Shown piece by piece: positions 36,083-47,717 of a stretch of DNA of 64,000 nt. A program made the position numbers and the translations under genes. The DNA lies in assembly GCF_001704415.2 (NCBI RefSeq), contig NC_030817.1:49213550-49277549 (forward strand). The letters run 5' to 3'. The notes under the pieces are model-generated. The model was not told where the DNA came from. It saw only the letters and a list, made by a program, of their open reading frames with translations, and did no database searches. Source of the stretch: Capra hircus (Eukaryota; Chordata; Mammalia; Artiodactyla; Bovidae). Numbering within the stretch: the first letter of the stretch is position 1; every line of letters starts with the position of its first letter.

Positions 36083-36297
36083 TGCGGTTGTTGTTTAGTC
36101 ACTAAGTTTTGTCCAACTCTTTTGTAACCCCATAGACTCTAGCTCACTAGGCTCCTCTGTCCATGGAATTCTCCAGGCAACAATACTGGACTGGGTTGCC
36201 ATTTTCTTCTCCAGGGGATCTTCTCAACCCAGGGATCAAACCCACATCTCCTGCATTGCAGGCAGATTGTCTACCCACTCTATTTACAGGAAGCCCC
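36083..36297 (-). mobile_element. Bov-tA SINE in L1 3'UTR
   Basis: Tail at left (ttgtttagtcactaag), core ggctcctctgtccatggaat, and a degenerate head (atttacaggaagccccc) at right. Confidence 0.9.
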
Positions 36298-36559
36298 CAT
36301 ATATACACTACTGTGTATAAAATAGGTAACTTAGAGAACTAACTGTATAGCACAGAAAACTATTCAATGTTCTGTGGTGACTTAAATGGGAAGGAAATCC
36401 ATAAAGGAAGGAATATGTGTATACTCCAGCTGATCACTTTGCTGTACAGTAGAAACCAACACAACATTGTAAAGCAAATATACTGCAATAAAAATTAATA
36501 AAATAAAGCAGAAGTTGCAAACAACCAACACTCAAATAAATGACTATTTAAAAGACAAG

Positions 36560-37300
36560 GGAACACGTATTTATTGGATATGTACCTAGAAGTGAAATTT
36601 GAGTCAGAGGGTAAGAATGTTCAAATTTAGTATATAACGCCAGTTTTTCAAAGCTTTGTCAGCTTTATAGTCTCATAAACACTGCCTAAGCACTCCCACC
36701 ATTCCAAACCCTTGGTAATGCTTTAGTCTTGTCATAGATTTTAACTGTTCTTGTGGTGATGTAACTATCACTGGGGTTTTGTTTCTCTATTACTAATGGA
36801 ACTGAGAACTTTTTATAAGTTTAACTCATTTATATAACTTCTTGGATGTTTTTGCTCAGTATTTAAATTTTTTTCATTTTTATACTGGTTTGTCTATTTC
36901 TTATTGTAGCATAAAAGTTCTTTATATATTGCAGATAAAAGTTTCTTGTTGGCTATATGCATTGCAAATATTTCCTTCCAGGTCTGTAGTTACTCTCAGA
37001 GTGGTTTCTTCAGATGGAGAGAAGTATTCTAATCCACTAATCTTTTCTTCATTGTCAATGACTTTTGTGTCATGTTTTAAGAAATGCTGCCCAACCCACA
37101 AACAAATATTTTTTTGTATTAGTTGCTCAAAGCTTTGCTATTTCACCATTAATTTTTAGACTATAATCCTTCAGGAACTGATTTTTACATGTGTTATGAG
37201 GTAGAAATCAAGTTCACTTTCTCCCATATGGGAATCTAAGTGATTCAGTATCATTTTCTTAAATGTCTATTTCTGAATGCTCTGTAGTGATTCACATATA
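36560..37300 (-). mobile_element. Old L1 3' fragment (antisense)
   Basis: Typical antisense L1M 3' blocks: gttctttatatattgcagat, aaatatttccttccaggtct, ttttgtgtcatgttttaaga and tttacatgtgttatgaggta. The open frames here are by chance. Confidence 0.65.
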
Positions 37301-37475
37301 TGGAAATGCAAAGTAGGAATGGGTAAAACAATCTTTTCGGGGACTTCTTCAGGATGAATACTTTTTATAAAGTCATGCTATTTGAGAAAGTGTGGTTTTA
37401 GCACAGGAATGAATAAATGGATCAATGGAATAGACCAGTTCTTCTCAACCAGAAGTGTTAAACTCCAATGCCCTT

Positions 37476-38010
37476 CAGTTCAGTTCAGTTCAGTTTAGTT
37501 GCTCAGTCGTGTCCGACTCTTTGTGACTCCATGAATCGCAGCACGCCAGGCCTCCCTGTCCATCAACAATTCCCGGAGTTCACTCAGACTCACGTCCATC
37601 AAGTCAGTGATGCCATCCAGCCATCTCATCCTCTGTCGTCCCCTTCTCCTCCTGCCCCCAATCCCTCCCAGCATCACAGTCTTTTCCAATGAGTCAACTC
37701 TTCGCATGAGGTGGCCAAAGTACTGGAGCTTCAGCTTTAGCATCATTCCTTCCAGAGAAATCCCAGGACTGATCTCTTTCAGAATGGACTGGTTGGATCT
37801 CCTTGCAGTCCAAGGGACTCTCAAGAGTCTTCTCCAAGACCACAGTTCAAAAGCATCAATTCTTCGGTGCTCAGCCTTCTTCACAGTCCAACTCTCACAT
37901 CCATACACGACCACAGGAAAAACCACGGCCTTGACTAGACAGACCTTTGTTGGCAAAGTAATGTCTCTGTTTTTCAATATGCTATCTAGGTTGGTCATAA
38001 CTTTTCTTCC
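37476..38010 (-). mobile_element. LINE BovB 3' fragment with 12-bp target duplication
   Basis: The minus-strand element is 5'-truncated at about 38010 and ends in its (actga)n tail at 37476-37499. The flanks tccaatgccctt at 37464-37475 and 38008-38019 are identical; the first bases of the right copy could also be element sequence. The C-terminal ORF2 frame on the minus strand is open for 176 codons (38025-37495). Confidence 0.94.
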
Positions 38011-38019
38011 AATGCCCTT

Positions 38020-38704
38020 AGGCATCTATTATATACAATGAATTAACTTAGCTCCTCTGGATCTGAAATAATATCAACTATATACTGTCTTTGAGAAAAT
38101 TAAAAATACAATCACTCAACTTTCTGTGAGGCTTAATCCCGTTATGGAACTCCAGTTGAGGAAGGATGGGATAGAAAAATCCAAAAACAGATCCACACAC
38201 ATATGCACACTTACTTTTGACAAAACTGGCATTACAGAGCCAATTTCCAATTTTACTAAGCCAGTCAGCTTAGTAAATGTGCTACTTAGTTATTTACTTA
38301 AATTTTCAAATTCACATAAAATTGTTCACAATATCCTATGATCTACAGTGATCTCCCATTTGTACAATCTAAAGTTATCCATTATCCCATTATCCATTCC
38401 TAGAACTGGCTATTTGTGCATCCTCTTTTATACTTTATTATTCCTGCCAGACACTGCCAATTTTATTGGCTTTTTTAAAGGCACAATCTTTGGCTTTGTT
38501 GATTCTACTTTATGTTTACATTCTAAAATGATCATTTCTGTTCTTATCAGTATCTATTACATTATTTTAAATCACTCCAGATGGGAATTTTCTCTTTGTT
38601 TTCAAATAATTCCAGATGGAGTGTTCTTTCCTAATAGTCCCTTTAGATTATATGGTAGCCTCAAGGAAATAGCTTTAGCTACTTATGGGGATAAATTTTT
38701 TTTA
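38020..38704. other. MNS1 intron, no recognised feature
   Basis: AT-rich. A 121-codon open frame at 38348-38713 shows no recognisable motif; the region may be old L1 but I cannot confirm it. Confidence 0.4.
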
Positions 38705-38992
38705 ATCCTATAATTTTTTATTGTGGTAAAATATACATTTAAAATATTTGCCATTTTAATCAATTTAAGTGTACAATTCAGTGGTGTTATTACATTCATA
38801 ATGCTCAGCAACTATCAACACTATGTCCAAAAATTTTCTCCCAAAAAGAAGTGCTGTATCTGTTTAAGCAATAACTCCCCATTCATCGCTTCCCCTCTAG
38901 TTTACTTTTTGTTTCTGTAAATCTGTCCCTGTATATTTCATGTAAGTGGAATTACATAGTCTTTGTCCTTTTGTCTCTGGCTTACTTCACTT

Positions 38993-39853
38993 CAGTCACT
39001 CAGTCATGTCAAGACTCTTTGCGACCCCATGGACTACAGCACACCAGGCTTCCCTGTCCATCACCAACTCCCAGAGCTTGCTCAAACTCATGTCCATCAA
39101 GTCAACAATGCCATCCAACAATCTCATCCTCTGTCGTCCCCTTCTCCTCCTGCCCTCAATCTTTCCCAGCATCAGGGTCTTTTCAATGAGTCAGTTCTTC
39201 ACAGCAGGTGGCCACAGTATTGGAGCTTAGGCTTCAGAATCTGTCCTTCCCATGAATATTCAGGACTCATTTCCTTTAGGATGGACTGGTTAGATCTCCT
39301 TGAAGTCCAAGGGACTCTCAAGAGTTTTCTCCAACACCACAGTTCAAAAGCATCAATTTTTTGGTGCTCAGCTTTCTTTATTGGGCCTTTATGGTCCAAC
39401 TCTCACATCCATACATGACCACAGGAAAAACCATAGCTTTGACTAGATGGACCTTTGTTGGCAAAGTGATGTCACTGCTTTTTAATACGCTGTTTAGGTA
39501 TGTCACAGCTTTTCTTCCAAAGAGTAAGCATATTTTAATTTCATGGCTGCAGTCACCATCTGCAGCCATTTTTGAGCCCCCAAAATAAAGTCTGTCACTG
39601 TTTCTATTGTTTCCCCATCTATTTGCCATGAAGTGATGGGACCAGATGCCATGATCTTTGTTTTTTGAATGTTGAGTTTTAAGCCAGATTTTTCACTCTC
39701 CTCTTTCACTTTCAAGAGGCTCTTTAGTTCCTCACTTTCTGCCATAAGGGTGGTGTCATCTGCATATCTGAGGTTATTGATATTTCTCCCAGCAATCTTG
39801 ATTCCAGCTTGGGCTTCATCCAGCCTGGCATTTCGCATGATGTATTCTGCACC
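38993..39853 (-). mobile_element. LINE BovB, 5'-truncated, with 10-bp target duplication
   Basis: The 3' tail is at left (tcagtcactcagtcatg) and the truncation at right, in the RT domain (tgatgtattctgca). The YADD motif is intact at 39755-39766. Direct repeats tacttcactt at 38983-38992 and 39854-39863 flank it. Frames are broken several times, including a missing tcatca near 39713. Confidence 0.94.
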
Positions 39854-40325
39854 TACTTCACTTAGGATAATGTTTTTCAAGGTTCAACCATACTGCAGCA
39901 TGTATCAGAGCTTCATTCCGTTTTATAACTGAGCAATATCCTACTGTATGTATATACCACAATTCATTTATTTACTCATCGTTTGATAGACACTTAGCTG
40001 GCTTCTACCTTTTGCTACTGTGAATAATGCTGCACAGAGTATTGGCATACAAGTATCTGAGTCCCTGTTTTTCAGTTCTCTTGAGTGTATACCAAAGTGT
40101 GGAACTGCTGAATCATATGGTAATTCTATGTTTAACTTTTTGAGAAATTGCCATTGTGTTCCACAGTGCACCATTTAACTTTCTTACTAACAGTATCTGA
40201 AGGTTCCAATCTGGCCACACCTTCACCAACACTTACTTTCCATTAGTCTTACTACAGTTATTCCACAGGTGTTAAGATGGTATCTCTTTGTGGTTCTGAT
40301 GTGCATTTGCCTAATAACTAATGTT

Positions 40326-40540
40326 GGGCTTCCCAGGTGGCGCTAATGGTAAATAACCCGCCTGCCAATGCAGGAGACACAAGAGATGTGGGTTTGATCC
40401 CTGGGTCGGTAAGATACCCAATAAGGAAATGGCAATCTACTCCAGTACTCTTGCCTGGAGAATTCCAAGGACAGAGGAGCCTGGCGGGATACAGTCCATA
40501 GAGTCACAAAGAGTATGACATGACTGAGCACATAAGACAC
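40326..40540 (+). mobile_element. Bov-tA SINE with 13-bp target duplication
   Basis: Head gggcttcccaggtggcgcta to end atgactgagcacataagacac. The identical flanks aataactaatgtt lie at 40313-40325 and 40541-40553 in the surrounding L1. Confidence 0.96.
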
Positions 40541-40700
40541 AATAACTAATGTTGAGTGCTTCTTCATGTGCCCACTGTATCTTCTCTAGAGAAATCTTAA
40601 AGCACTTGGCTCATTTTTAAATTGGGTTGTCTTCTGTTGCTGAATTATAGAAATCCTTTATATACTCTGGAACTTAAATCTTAACCAGAGATACAATTTA

Positions 40701-41139
40701 CTTTTCTGGTCTGATTTCTGAATTAGGAGAAACATAGATTAGCACCTTCTGTCAGTCCTTCGGGTAGTTCCCAGGTAGGTTAGAATATACAGACACAATA
40801 ATTTGTAATATCTGCTTTTCTTCTTCCAGAACCAGTACTCACAGTATGGGTTTTTGCCTTCAAGACTTCCTCAGGGCAGGGAGGGAATGGAGCAAGGACA
40901 AGCAAAAACACTACAAACTTTTGCTACCATTGCTAAGTGGCTTTTTTCTTGTTTCAGCATTCACTTGGTTACTATAAAACTCTGTTGTTCAGAGTTCTTA
41001 CAAAGTTGCTTCTGACAGTTTCTGCTAGTTTGACTGAAAGGGCAGGAACTTGGAGCTGCTTCTACACTAGTTCCTAGACGTCACTCCAATCTTACAACTG
41101 TTAATCTGTGGCACTGTCATGATCATTTAGTTAAAAACA
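40701..41139. other. MNS1 intron, no recognised feature
   Basis: Intron between two antisense L1 pieces. It could be a diverged L1 part; nothing definite. Confidence 0.4.
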
Positions 41140-41400
41140 CTTTCTAATTTCAATTTTTATTACTTCTTTGGTCTGGGGTTATTTAAAAGCATATTTCAAA
41201 ATATCTGTGGTTACTGTGTATCTAGTTTAACTCCACTGTGGTCAGAGAACAATAGCTGTGAATTAAATGTGCTGAAAAATCTATTGATCTGCTCTGACAT
41301 AACACATGGTCTTTGTTCATAAATGGTTCAAATATGTTTATTAAAACTACAAATATAGCCAGGTTTAAATGTACAGTCTTAGCATTTTCTTTCTATTTGT
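41140..41400 (-). mobile_element. Old L1 fragment (antisense)
   Basis: ctttggtctggggttattta, ctccactgtggtcagagaac and acatggtctttgttcataaa are typical antisense L1 ORF2 blocks. Confidence 0.55.
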
Positions 41401-41449
41401 CCTACATGTTTTGTGTTCTCTTTTCTTCTTGTCTCTATGTTCGGAATCC

Positions 41450-42480
41450 CCAAGACCACACCGCACCCCTGGGTTTGATCCCTCACTTGGAGGATTCACA
41501 GGACTCAGCATATAGTTATACTCATTGATATGATTTATATTTATTATTTGGATATAATTTATATTAAGTCTATGGATATGATTTATATTTATTATTTCAC
41601 TGTGATAACTCATAGTGAAATACAGAGCAGAATCAGAATGGAGGAAAAGCATGTGGGCAAAGTCGAGGAAATAAGCTGCAAGTTTCCAAAAGTCCTTTCC
41701 CCAGCAGAGTAACGCTGCTGCTGCTGCTGCTACTGCTAAGTCGCTTCAGTCATGTCTGACTCTGTGCGACCCGAGACGGCAGCCCACCAGGCTCCCCTGT
41801 CCCTGGGATTCTCCAGGCAAGAACACTGGAGTGGGTTGCCATTTCCTTCTCCAATGCATGAAAGTGAAAAGGGAAATTGAAGTCGCTCAGTCGTGTCCGA
41901 CCCTCAGAAACCCCACGGACTGCAGCCCACCATGCTCCTCCATCCATGGGATTTTCCAGGCAAGAACACTGGAGTGGGTTGCCATTTCCTTCTCCAATGC
42001 ATGAAAGTGAAAAGGGAAAGTGAAGTCGCTCAGTCGTGTCCGACCCTCAGAAACCCCATGGACTACAGCCCACCATGCTCCTCTATCCATGGGATTTTCC
42101 AGGCAAGAGTACTGGAGTGGGTTGCCATTGCCTTCTCCGGTGGACACACTTAATTTCCCGAGCAATGAGTTGTAACAATATGTGAAAACTGTCTCCAGGA
42201 AATCGCACTAGAGACTCAGGGCCCACAGTTTTTATTAGGGGTTGGTCATGTACGTATCCTCTGTCAACTAAACACCAAATTACTGACTATGGGAAGAAAC
42301 AGAGTTCAGCATAAACTGTACTGTTTCTCCAAACAATTTAGGCACTCTTATCAAAGAGTGGTAGAAATCCAAATTTCCAGATATCAGCCAAGGACCAAAG
42401 TTGCAAAAGCAGGACCTCCTAAAGATATTAGTCTCAAGTGTGCTAGGTTAACTCTTGCCTTGCACAACTTCATCAATTGC
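41450..42480. mobile_element. Ancient LTR-like repeat interrupted by Bov-A SINE
   Basis: The left part (about 41450-41711: actcagcatatagttatact, gcaagtttccaaaagtcctt) and right part (42142-42480: gagcaatgagttgtaacaat, gagactcagggcccacag, tttttattaggggttggtca) look like one element seen widely in mammals as an ERV-type LTR. The name and strand are not certain. Within 41520-41605 a short tandem duplication of gatatgatttatatttatt occurs. Confidence 0.45.
41712..42141 (-). mobile_element. Bov-A SINE with three monomers
   Basis: Bov-A2 normally has two BovB-derived monomers. Here three start at 41742, 41884 and 42027 (cgcttcagtc, cgctcagtcg, cgctcagtcg), joined by aatgcatgaaagtgaaaagg linkers. 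A (GCT)n run at 41714-41730 marks the tail. Monomers 2 and 3 share gaccctcagaaacccc and caccatgctcctc, which monomer 1 lacks, so one monomer plus linker (142-143 bp) was duplicated in tandem. Confidence 0.93.
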
Positions 42481-42658
42481 TGTTTAACATTTTCCCTCCA
42501 TGAATTTGTTAATTATGTATTCTTTTCCAATTTTTATTACAGAAATATGTTTGTTTAAAGTCTAATAAAATTTCTTCATTATTTTTTACTAAATAATAAA
42601 AGATTATTGACACTTTAACTCCATGTATGTACTTCCTACCTGACTTTTGTTATAGTTC

Positions 42659-43646
42659 ATGTCACCCAGCTATGCTGAATGGCTGAAGGGCATGTCCCTG
42701 CTAGACAGGGCCTGACAAAATGCAGTCCACTGGAGAAGAGAATGGCAAATCACTTCAGTATTGTTGCCTTGAGAACCGCATTAACAGTATGAAAAGATAA
42801 AAAGACATGACACTGAAAGATGAGCCCCTCCAGGTCAGTAGCTGTTCAATACACTACTGGGGAAGAGCAAAGAAACAGCTCCAGAAGGAATGAAGAGGCT
42901 GAGCCAAAGTAGAAATTATGCCCAGTTGTGGTTGTGTCTAGTAGTGAAAGTAAAATCCAATGCTGTAAAGCACAATATTGCATAGGAACCTAGAATGTTA
43001 GGTTCATGAATCAAGGTAAATTGGATGTAATCAAACAGTAAATGGCAAGAGTGACCATCAACATTTTAGGAATCGGTGAAGAAAATGGTCAGGACTGGGC
43101 GAATTTAATTCAGATAACCATTATTTTACTACTGTGAGCAAGAATCCCTTAGAAGGAATGGAGTAGTCCTCATAATTAACAAATGAATCCAAAATGCAGT
43201 ACTTGGGTACAATCTCAAAAATGACAGACTGATCTCTGTTCATTTTCATGGCAAACCATTCAACATCACAGTTTTGCTGAAGAAGATGGAGTTGAATGAT
43301 TCTATGAAGACCTACATGACCTCCTAGAACTAACACCAAAAAAAAGACGTTTTTTTCATCATAGAGGACTGGAATGCAAAAAGCAGTAAGTGAAGAGATA
43401 CCTGGTATAACAGGCAAGTTTGGCCTTAGAGTAAAAAATGAAGCAGGGGAAAGGCTAACAGAGCTTTCCCAAGAAAATGCACTGGTCATAGCAAACACCC
43501 TCTTCCAACAACACAAGAGATGACTTTGCACATGGACATCATCGGTTGGTCAGTACTGAAATCAGATTGATTATATTCTTTGCAGCTGAAGATGCAGAAG
43601 CTCTATACAGTCAGCAAAAGAAAGACCTGGAATTGACTGTGGCTTA
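42659..43646 (+). mobile_element. LINE BovB, old copy: leader and endonuclease part
   Basis: It starts with an old-type leader (gtcacccagctatgctga, ggctgaagggcatgtccctg) also seen at 62503. It continues through the endonuclease (aggaacctagaatgtt, where the GTWN tryptophan codon is now a stop) to gactgtggctta. All frames are broken. It likely continues at 44769 or 44840 after a nested BovB fragment. Confidence 0.88.
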
Positions 43647-44765
43647 CTGCCAACATTCACTGGATCATAGAAAAACCAGGAGAATTCCAGAAAAACACCT
43701 ATTTCTGCTTCATTGACTACCTTAAAGCCTGTGTATGGATGACAACAAACTGTGGAAAATTCTTATAAAGATGGGAATACCAAATCACTTTACCTGCCTC
43801 CTGCAAAACTTGGATGCAGGTCAAGAAGCAAAAGTTAGAACCAGACATAGAACAACAGACCAGCTCAATATTGTGAAAGGAGTACATCAAGGTTGTATAT
43901 TGTCACCCTGCTTATTTAACTGATATGCAAAGTATATCATGAGAAATGCCAGGCTAAAATCGGGCTTGCTGGGAGAAATATCAATCACCTCAGATATGCA
44001 GATGACACCACCCTTATAACAGAAAGTGAAGAGGAACTAAACAGCCTCTTGATGACGGTGAAAGAGGACAGTGAAAAGGCTGGCTTAAAACTCAACATTC
44101 AAAAAACCAAGATCATGGCACCTGGTCCCATCACTTCATGGCAAAAAGATGGGGAAACAATGGAAACAGTGACAGACTTTATTTTCTAGGGCTCCAAAAT
44201 CACGGCAGATGGTGACTGCAGCCGTGAAATTAAGATGTTTGCTCCTTGGAAGAAAAGCTATGAAAAACCTAGATAGCATATTAAAAGGCAGTGACATCAC
44301 TTTGCCAACAAAGGTCCATCTAGTCAAAGGTATGGTTTTTCCAACAGTCATGTATGGATGGGAGAGTTGGACCATAAAGAAGGCTGAATGCCAAAGAACT
44401 GATGCTTGAACTGTGGTCCTGGAGAAGACTCTTGACAGTCCCTTGGAATGCAAGGAGATCAAACCAGTCAATCCTAAAAGCAATCAATCCTGAATATTCA
44501 TTGGAAGGACTGATGCTGAAGCTGAAGCTCTGATACTCTGGCCACCTGATGTGAAGACCTGACTTATTAGAAAAGACCTGACACTGGAAAAGATTAAAGG
44601 CAGGAAGAGAAGGGGTTGACAGAGGATGAGATGGTTGGATGGCACCACTGACTGAATGGACATGAATTTGAGCAAGCTCCGGGAAATGGTGAAGGACAAG
44701 GAAGCTTGGCTTGCTGCAGTGCATGGGGTTGCAAAGAGGTGGACGTGACTGAGTGACTGAACAAT
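43647..44765 (+). mobile_element. LINE BovB, 5'-truncated RT-to-3'-end piece
   Basis: Sequence jumps from the endonuclease end straight to the RT (gccaacattcactggatcat), skipping about 1 kb. YADD is intact at 43995-44006. It runs to the normal 3' end (gacgtgactgagtgactgaa). Either it is a separate insertion flanked by 71-bp duplicated target or the copy has an internal deletion. Confidence 0.85.
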
Positions 44766-44768
44766 GAG

Positions 44769-45806
44769 TTCTTGGCAGTTGAAGATGGAGAAGCTCTATA
44801 CAGCCAGCAAAAACAAGACCTGGAGCTGACTGTGGCTTAGATCATCGGCTCCATTTTGCAAAATTCAGGCTCAAAGTGAAGAAAGTAGGGAAAACCACTA
44901 GGCCATTCAGGTATGACCTAAATCAAATCCCTTACTATACAATGGAGGTGACAAATAGATTCAAAGGACTAGATCAGGTAGACAGCATGCCTGAAAAACT
45001 ATGGATGGAGGTTCATAACACTGTACAGGAGGTAGTGACCAAAACCATCTCCAAGAAAAAGAAATGCAAGAAGGCAAAGTGATTGTCAGATGAGGCCTTA
45101 CAAATAGCTGAGATAAGAAGAGAAGTGAAAGGCAAAAAATAAAGGGAAAGATATTCCCAAGTAAATGTAGAGTTCCAGAGAATAGCAAGGAGGGGTAAGA
45201 AAGCTTTTTAAGTGGACAATGCAAAGAAATAGAGAAAAACAACAGAATGGGAAAGACTAGAGATCTTTTTAAGAAAACCGGAACTACCAAGGGAACATTT
45301 CATGCAAAGGCAGGCAATATAAAGGACAAAACCATCAAGGACCTAGGAGAAGCAGAAGATATTAAGAACAGGCGGCAAGAATACACAGAATAACTGCACA
45401 AAAAAGCTCTTCATGACCAGGTAACCACCATGGGGTGATCATTCATCTAGAACCGCACATCCTGGAGTGTGAAGTCAAGTGGGCCTTAGGAAGCATTACC
45501 ACAAACAAAGCTAGTGGAGTTGATGGAATTCCAACTGAGCTATTTCAAAGCCTAAAGGTGATGCTGTTAAAGTGTTCCACTCAATATGCCAGCAAATTTG
45601 GAAAACTCAGCAGTGGCCATAGGACTGGAAAAGGTCAGTTTTCATTCCAATCCCAAAGAAAGGCAAATCCAAAGAATGTTGAAATTACTACACAATTGCA
45701 CTCATTTCACATGCAGCAAGACAATACTCAAAATCCTTCAAGCTAGGCTTCAGCAGTATGTAAACCAAGAACTTCCAAATGCACAAACTGGATTTAGAAA
45801 AGGCAG
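44769..45806 (+). mobile_element. LINE BovB, old copy: linker and RT start
   Basis: It begins ttcttggcagttgaagatgg in the endonuclease end and continues through the linker (MKKVGKTTRPFRYDLNQIPY, open at 44876-45082) into RT (KASGVDGIPTELFQ). At 45806 (tttagaaaaggcag) it is interrupted by the inverted BovB and resumes at 49685. Confidence 0.9.
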
Positions 45807-46322
45807 TTCAGTTCAGTTCAGTTCAGTTGCTCAGTTCGGTCCGACTCTTTACGACCCCATGAATCACAGCACTCCAGGCCTCCCTGTCCATCAACAACTC
45901 CCAGAGTTCACTCAGAGCCGCGTCCATTGAGTCCATGATGCCATCCAGCCATCTCATCCTCAGTCGTCCCCTTCTCCTCCTGCCCCCAATCCCTCCCAGC
46001 ATCAAAGTCTTCTCCAATAAGTCAACTCTTCGCATGAGGTGGCCGAAGTACTGAAGCTTCAGCTTTAGCATCATTCCTTCCAAAGAAATTCCAGGGTTGA
46101 TCTCCTTCAGAATGGACTGGTTGGATCTCCTTGCAGTCCAAGGGACTCTCAAGAGTCTTCTCCAATACCACAGTTCAAAAGTATCAATTCTTCGGCGCTC
46201 AGCCTTCTTCACAGTCCAACTCTCACATCCATACATGACTACTGGAAAAACCATAGCCTTGACTAGACGGACCTTAGTCAGCAAAGTAATGTCTCTGCTT
46301 TTGAATATGCTATCTAGTTTGG

Positions 46323-47524
46323 TCATAACTTTTCTTCCAAGGAGTAAGGTCTTTTAATTTCATGGCTGCAATCATCATCTGCAGTGATTCTGGAGCCCCA
46401 AAAAATAAAGTCTGACACTGTTTCCACTGTTTCTCCATCTATTTCCCATGAAGTGATGGGATCAGGTGCCATGATCTTCGTTTTCTGAATGTTGAACTTT
46501 AAGCCAACTTTTTCACTCTCCTCTTTCACTTTCATCAAGAGGCTTTTGAGTTTCTCTTCACTTTCTGCCATAAGGGTGGTATCATCTGCATATCTGAGGT
46601 TATTGAAATTTCTCCTGGCAATCTTGATCCCAGCTTGTGTTTCTTCCAGTCCAGTGTTTCTCATGATGTACTCTGCATATAAGTTAAATAAACAGGGTGA
46701 CAATATACAGCCTTGATGTACTCCTTTTCCTATTTGGAACCAGTCTGTTCCATGTCCAGTGCTAACTGTTGCTTCCTGACCTGCATACAGATTTCTCAAG
46801 AGGCAGGTCAGGTGGTCTGGTATTCCCATCTCTTTCAGAATTTTCTACAGTTTATTGTAATCCACACAGTCAAAGGCTTTGGCATAGTCAATAAAGCAGA
46901 AATAGATGATTTTCAGGAACTCTCTTGCTTTTTCCATGATCCAGCAGATGTTGGCAATTTGATCTCTGGATCCTCTGCCTTTTCTAAAACCAGCTTGAAC
47001 ATCAGGAGGTTCACGGTTCACGTATTGCTGAAGCCTGGCTTGGAGAATTTTGAGCATTACTTTACTAGCATGTGAGATGAGTGCAGTTGTGTGGTAGTTT
47101 GAGCATTCTTTGGCATTGCCTTTCTTTGGGATTGGAATGAAAACTGACCTTTTCCAGTCCTGCGGCCACTGCTGAGTTTTCCAAAGTTGCTGGCATATTG
47201 ACTGCAGCACTTTCACAGCATCATCTTTCAGGATTTGAAACAGCTCAATAGGAATTCCATCACCTCCACTAGCTTTGTTCGTAGTGATGCTTTCTAAGGC
47301 CCATTTGACTTCACATTCCAGGATGCCTGGCTCACACCATCGTAATTATCCAGGTCATGAAGATCCTTTTTGTACAGTTCTTCTGTGTATTCTTGCCATG
47401 TCTTCTTAATATCTTCTGCTTCTGTTAGGTCCAGACCATTTCTGTCCCTTATCGAGCTTATCTTTGCATGAAATGTTCCCTCGGTATCTCTAATTTTCTT
47501 GAAGAGATCTCTAGTCTTTCCCAT
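46323..47524 (-). pseudogene. BovB reverse transcriptase, inverted element
   Basis: On the minus strand the linker (47524-47294), RT start (47216-46845: KKGNAKECSNYHTTALISHA, FRKGRGSRDQIANICW) and RT core (46829-46323) are readable in pieces. YADD is intact (plus-strand 46581-46592). A stop falls near 46844 (NKL then stop) and a codon deletion near 46752 (GHGTDWF instead of GHGTTDWF). A further open piece, 46326-45823, encodes the C-terminus. The enzyme is non-functional. Confidence 0.92.
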
Positions 47525-47717
47525 TCTGTTGTTTTCCTCTATTTCTTTGCATTGATTGCTGAAGAAGGCTTTCTTATCTCTTCTTGCTATTCTTTGGACC
47601 TCTGCAGTCTATGCTTATATCTTTCCTTTTCTCCTTGGCTTTTCGCCTCTCTTCTTTTCACAGCTATTTGTAAGGCTTCCCCAGACAGCCATTTTGCTTT
47701 TTTGCATTTCTTTTCCA

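Larger units (their letters stand above)
34262..36515 (+). mobile_element. L1 ORF2 C-terminal half and 3'UTR with two SINEs
   Basis: ORF2 landmarks are tggattggaagaatcactat, tgacttcagactatactaca, cagtatggtactggcac and ttactcagccataaaaagga. The 3'UTR end (gctgtacagtagaaaccaac, caacattgtaaagcaaatat) reaches about 36515. SINEs interrupt it at 35000-35201 and 36083-36297. The open frames at 34346-34920 and 35771-35956 are pieces of ORF2 in different frames. The element is 5'-truncated. Confidence 0.9.
38705..40700 (-). mobile_element. Old L1 3' region, antisense, with BovB and SINE insertions
   Basis: The L1 sequence (attgtggtaaaatatacatt, gtacaattcagtggtgttat, aataactccccattcatcgc) stops at the BovB of 38993-39853 and resumes (aggataatgtttttcaaggt, gtgaataatgctgcacagag). 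It is split again by a Bov-tA at 40326-40540. Both inserts have target duplications, which proves the order of events. Confidence 0.82.

Noticed and set aside
41714..41730. (GCT)n as a possible disease-type triplet expansion
   Set aside because: It is the usual tail of a Bov-A SINE and only a few units long.
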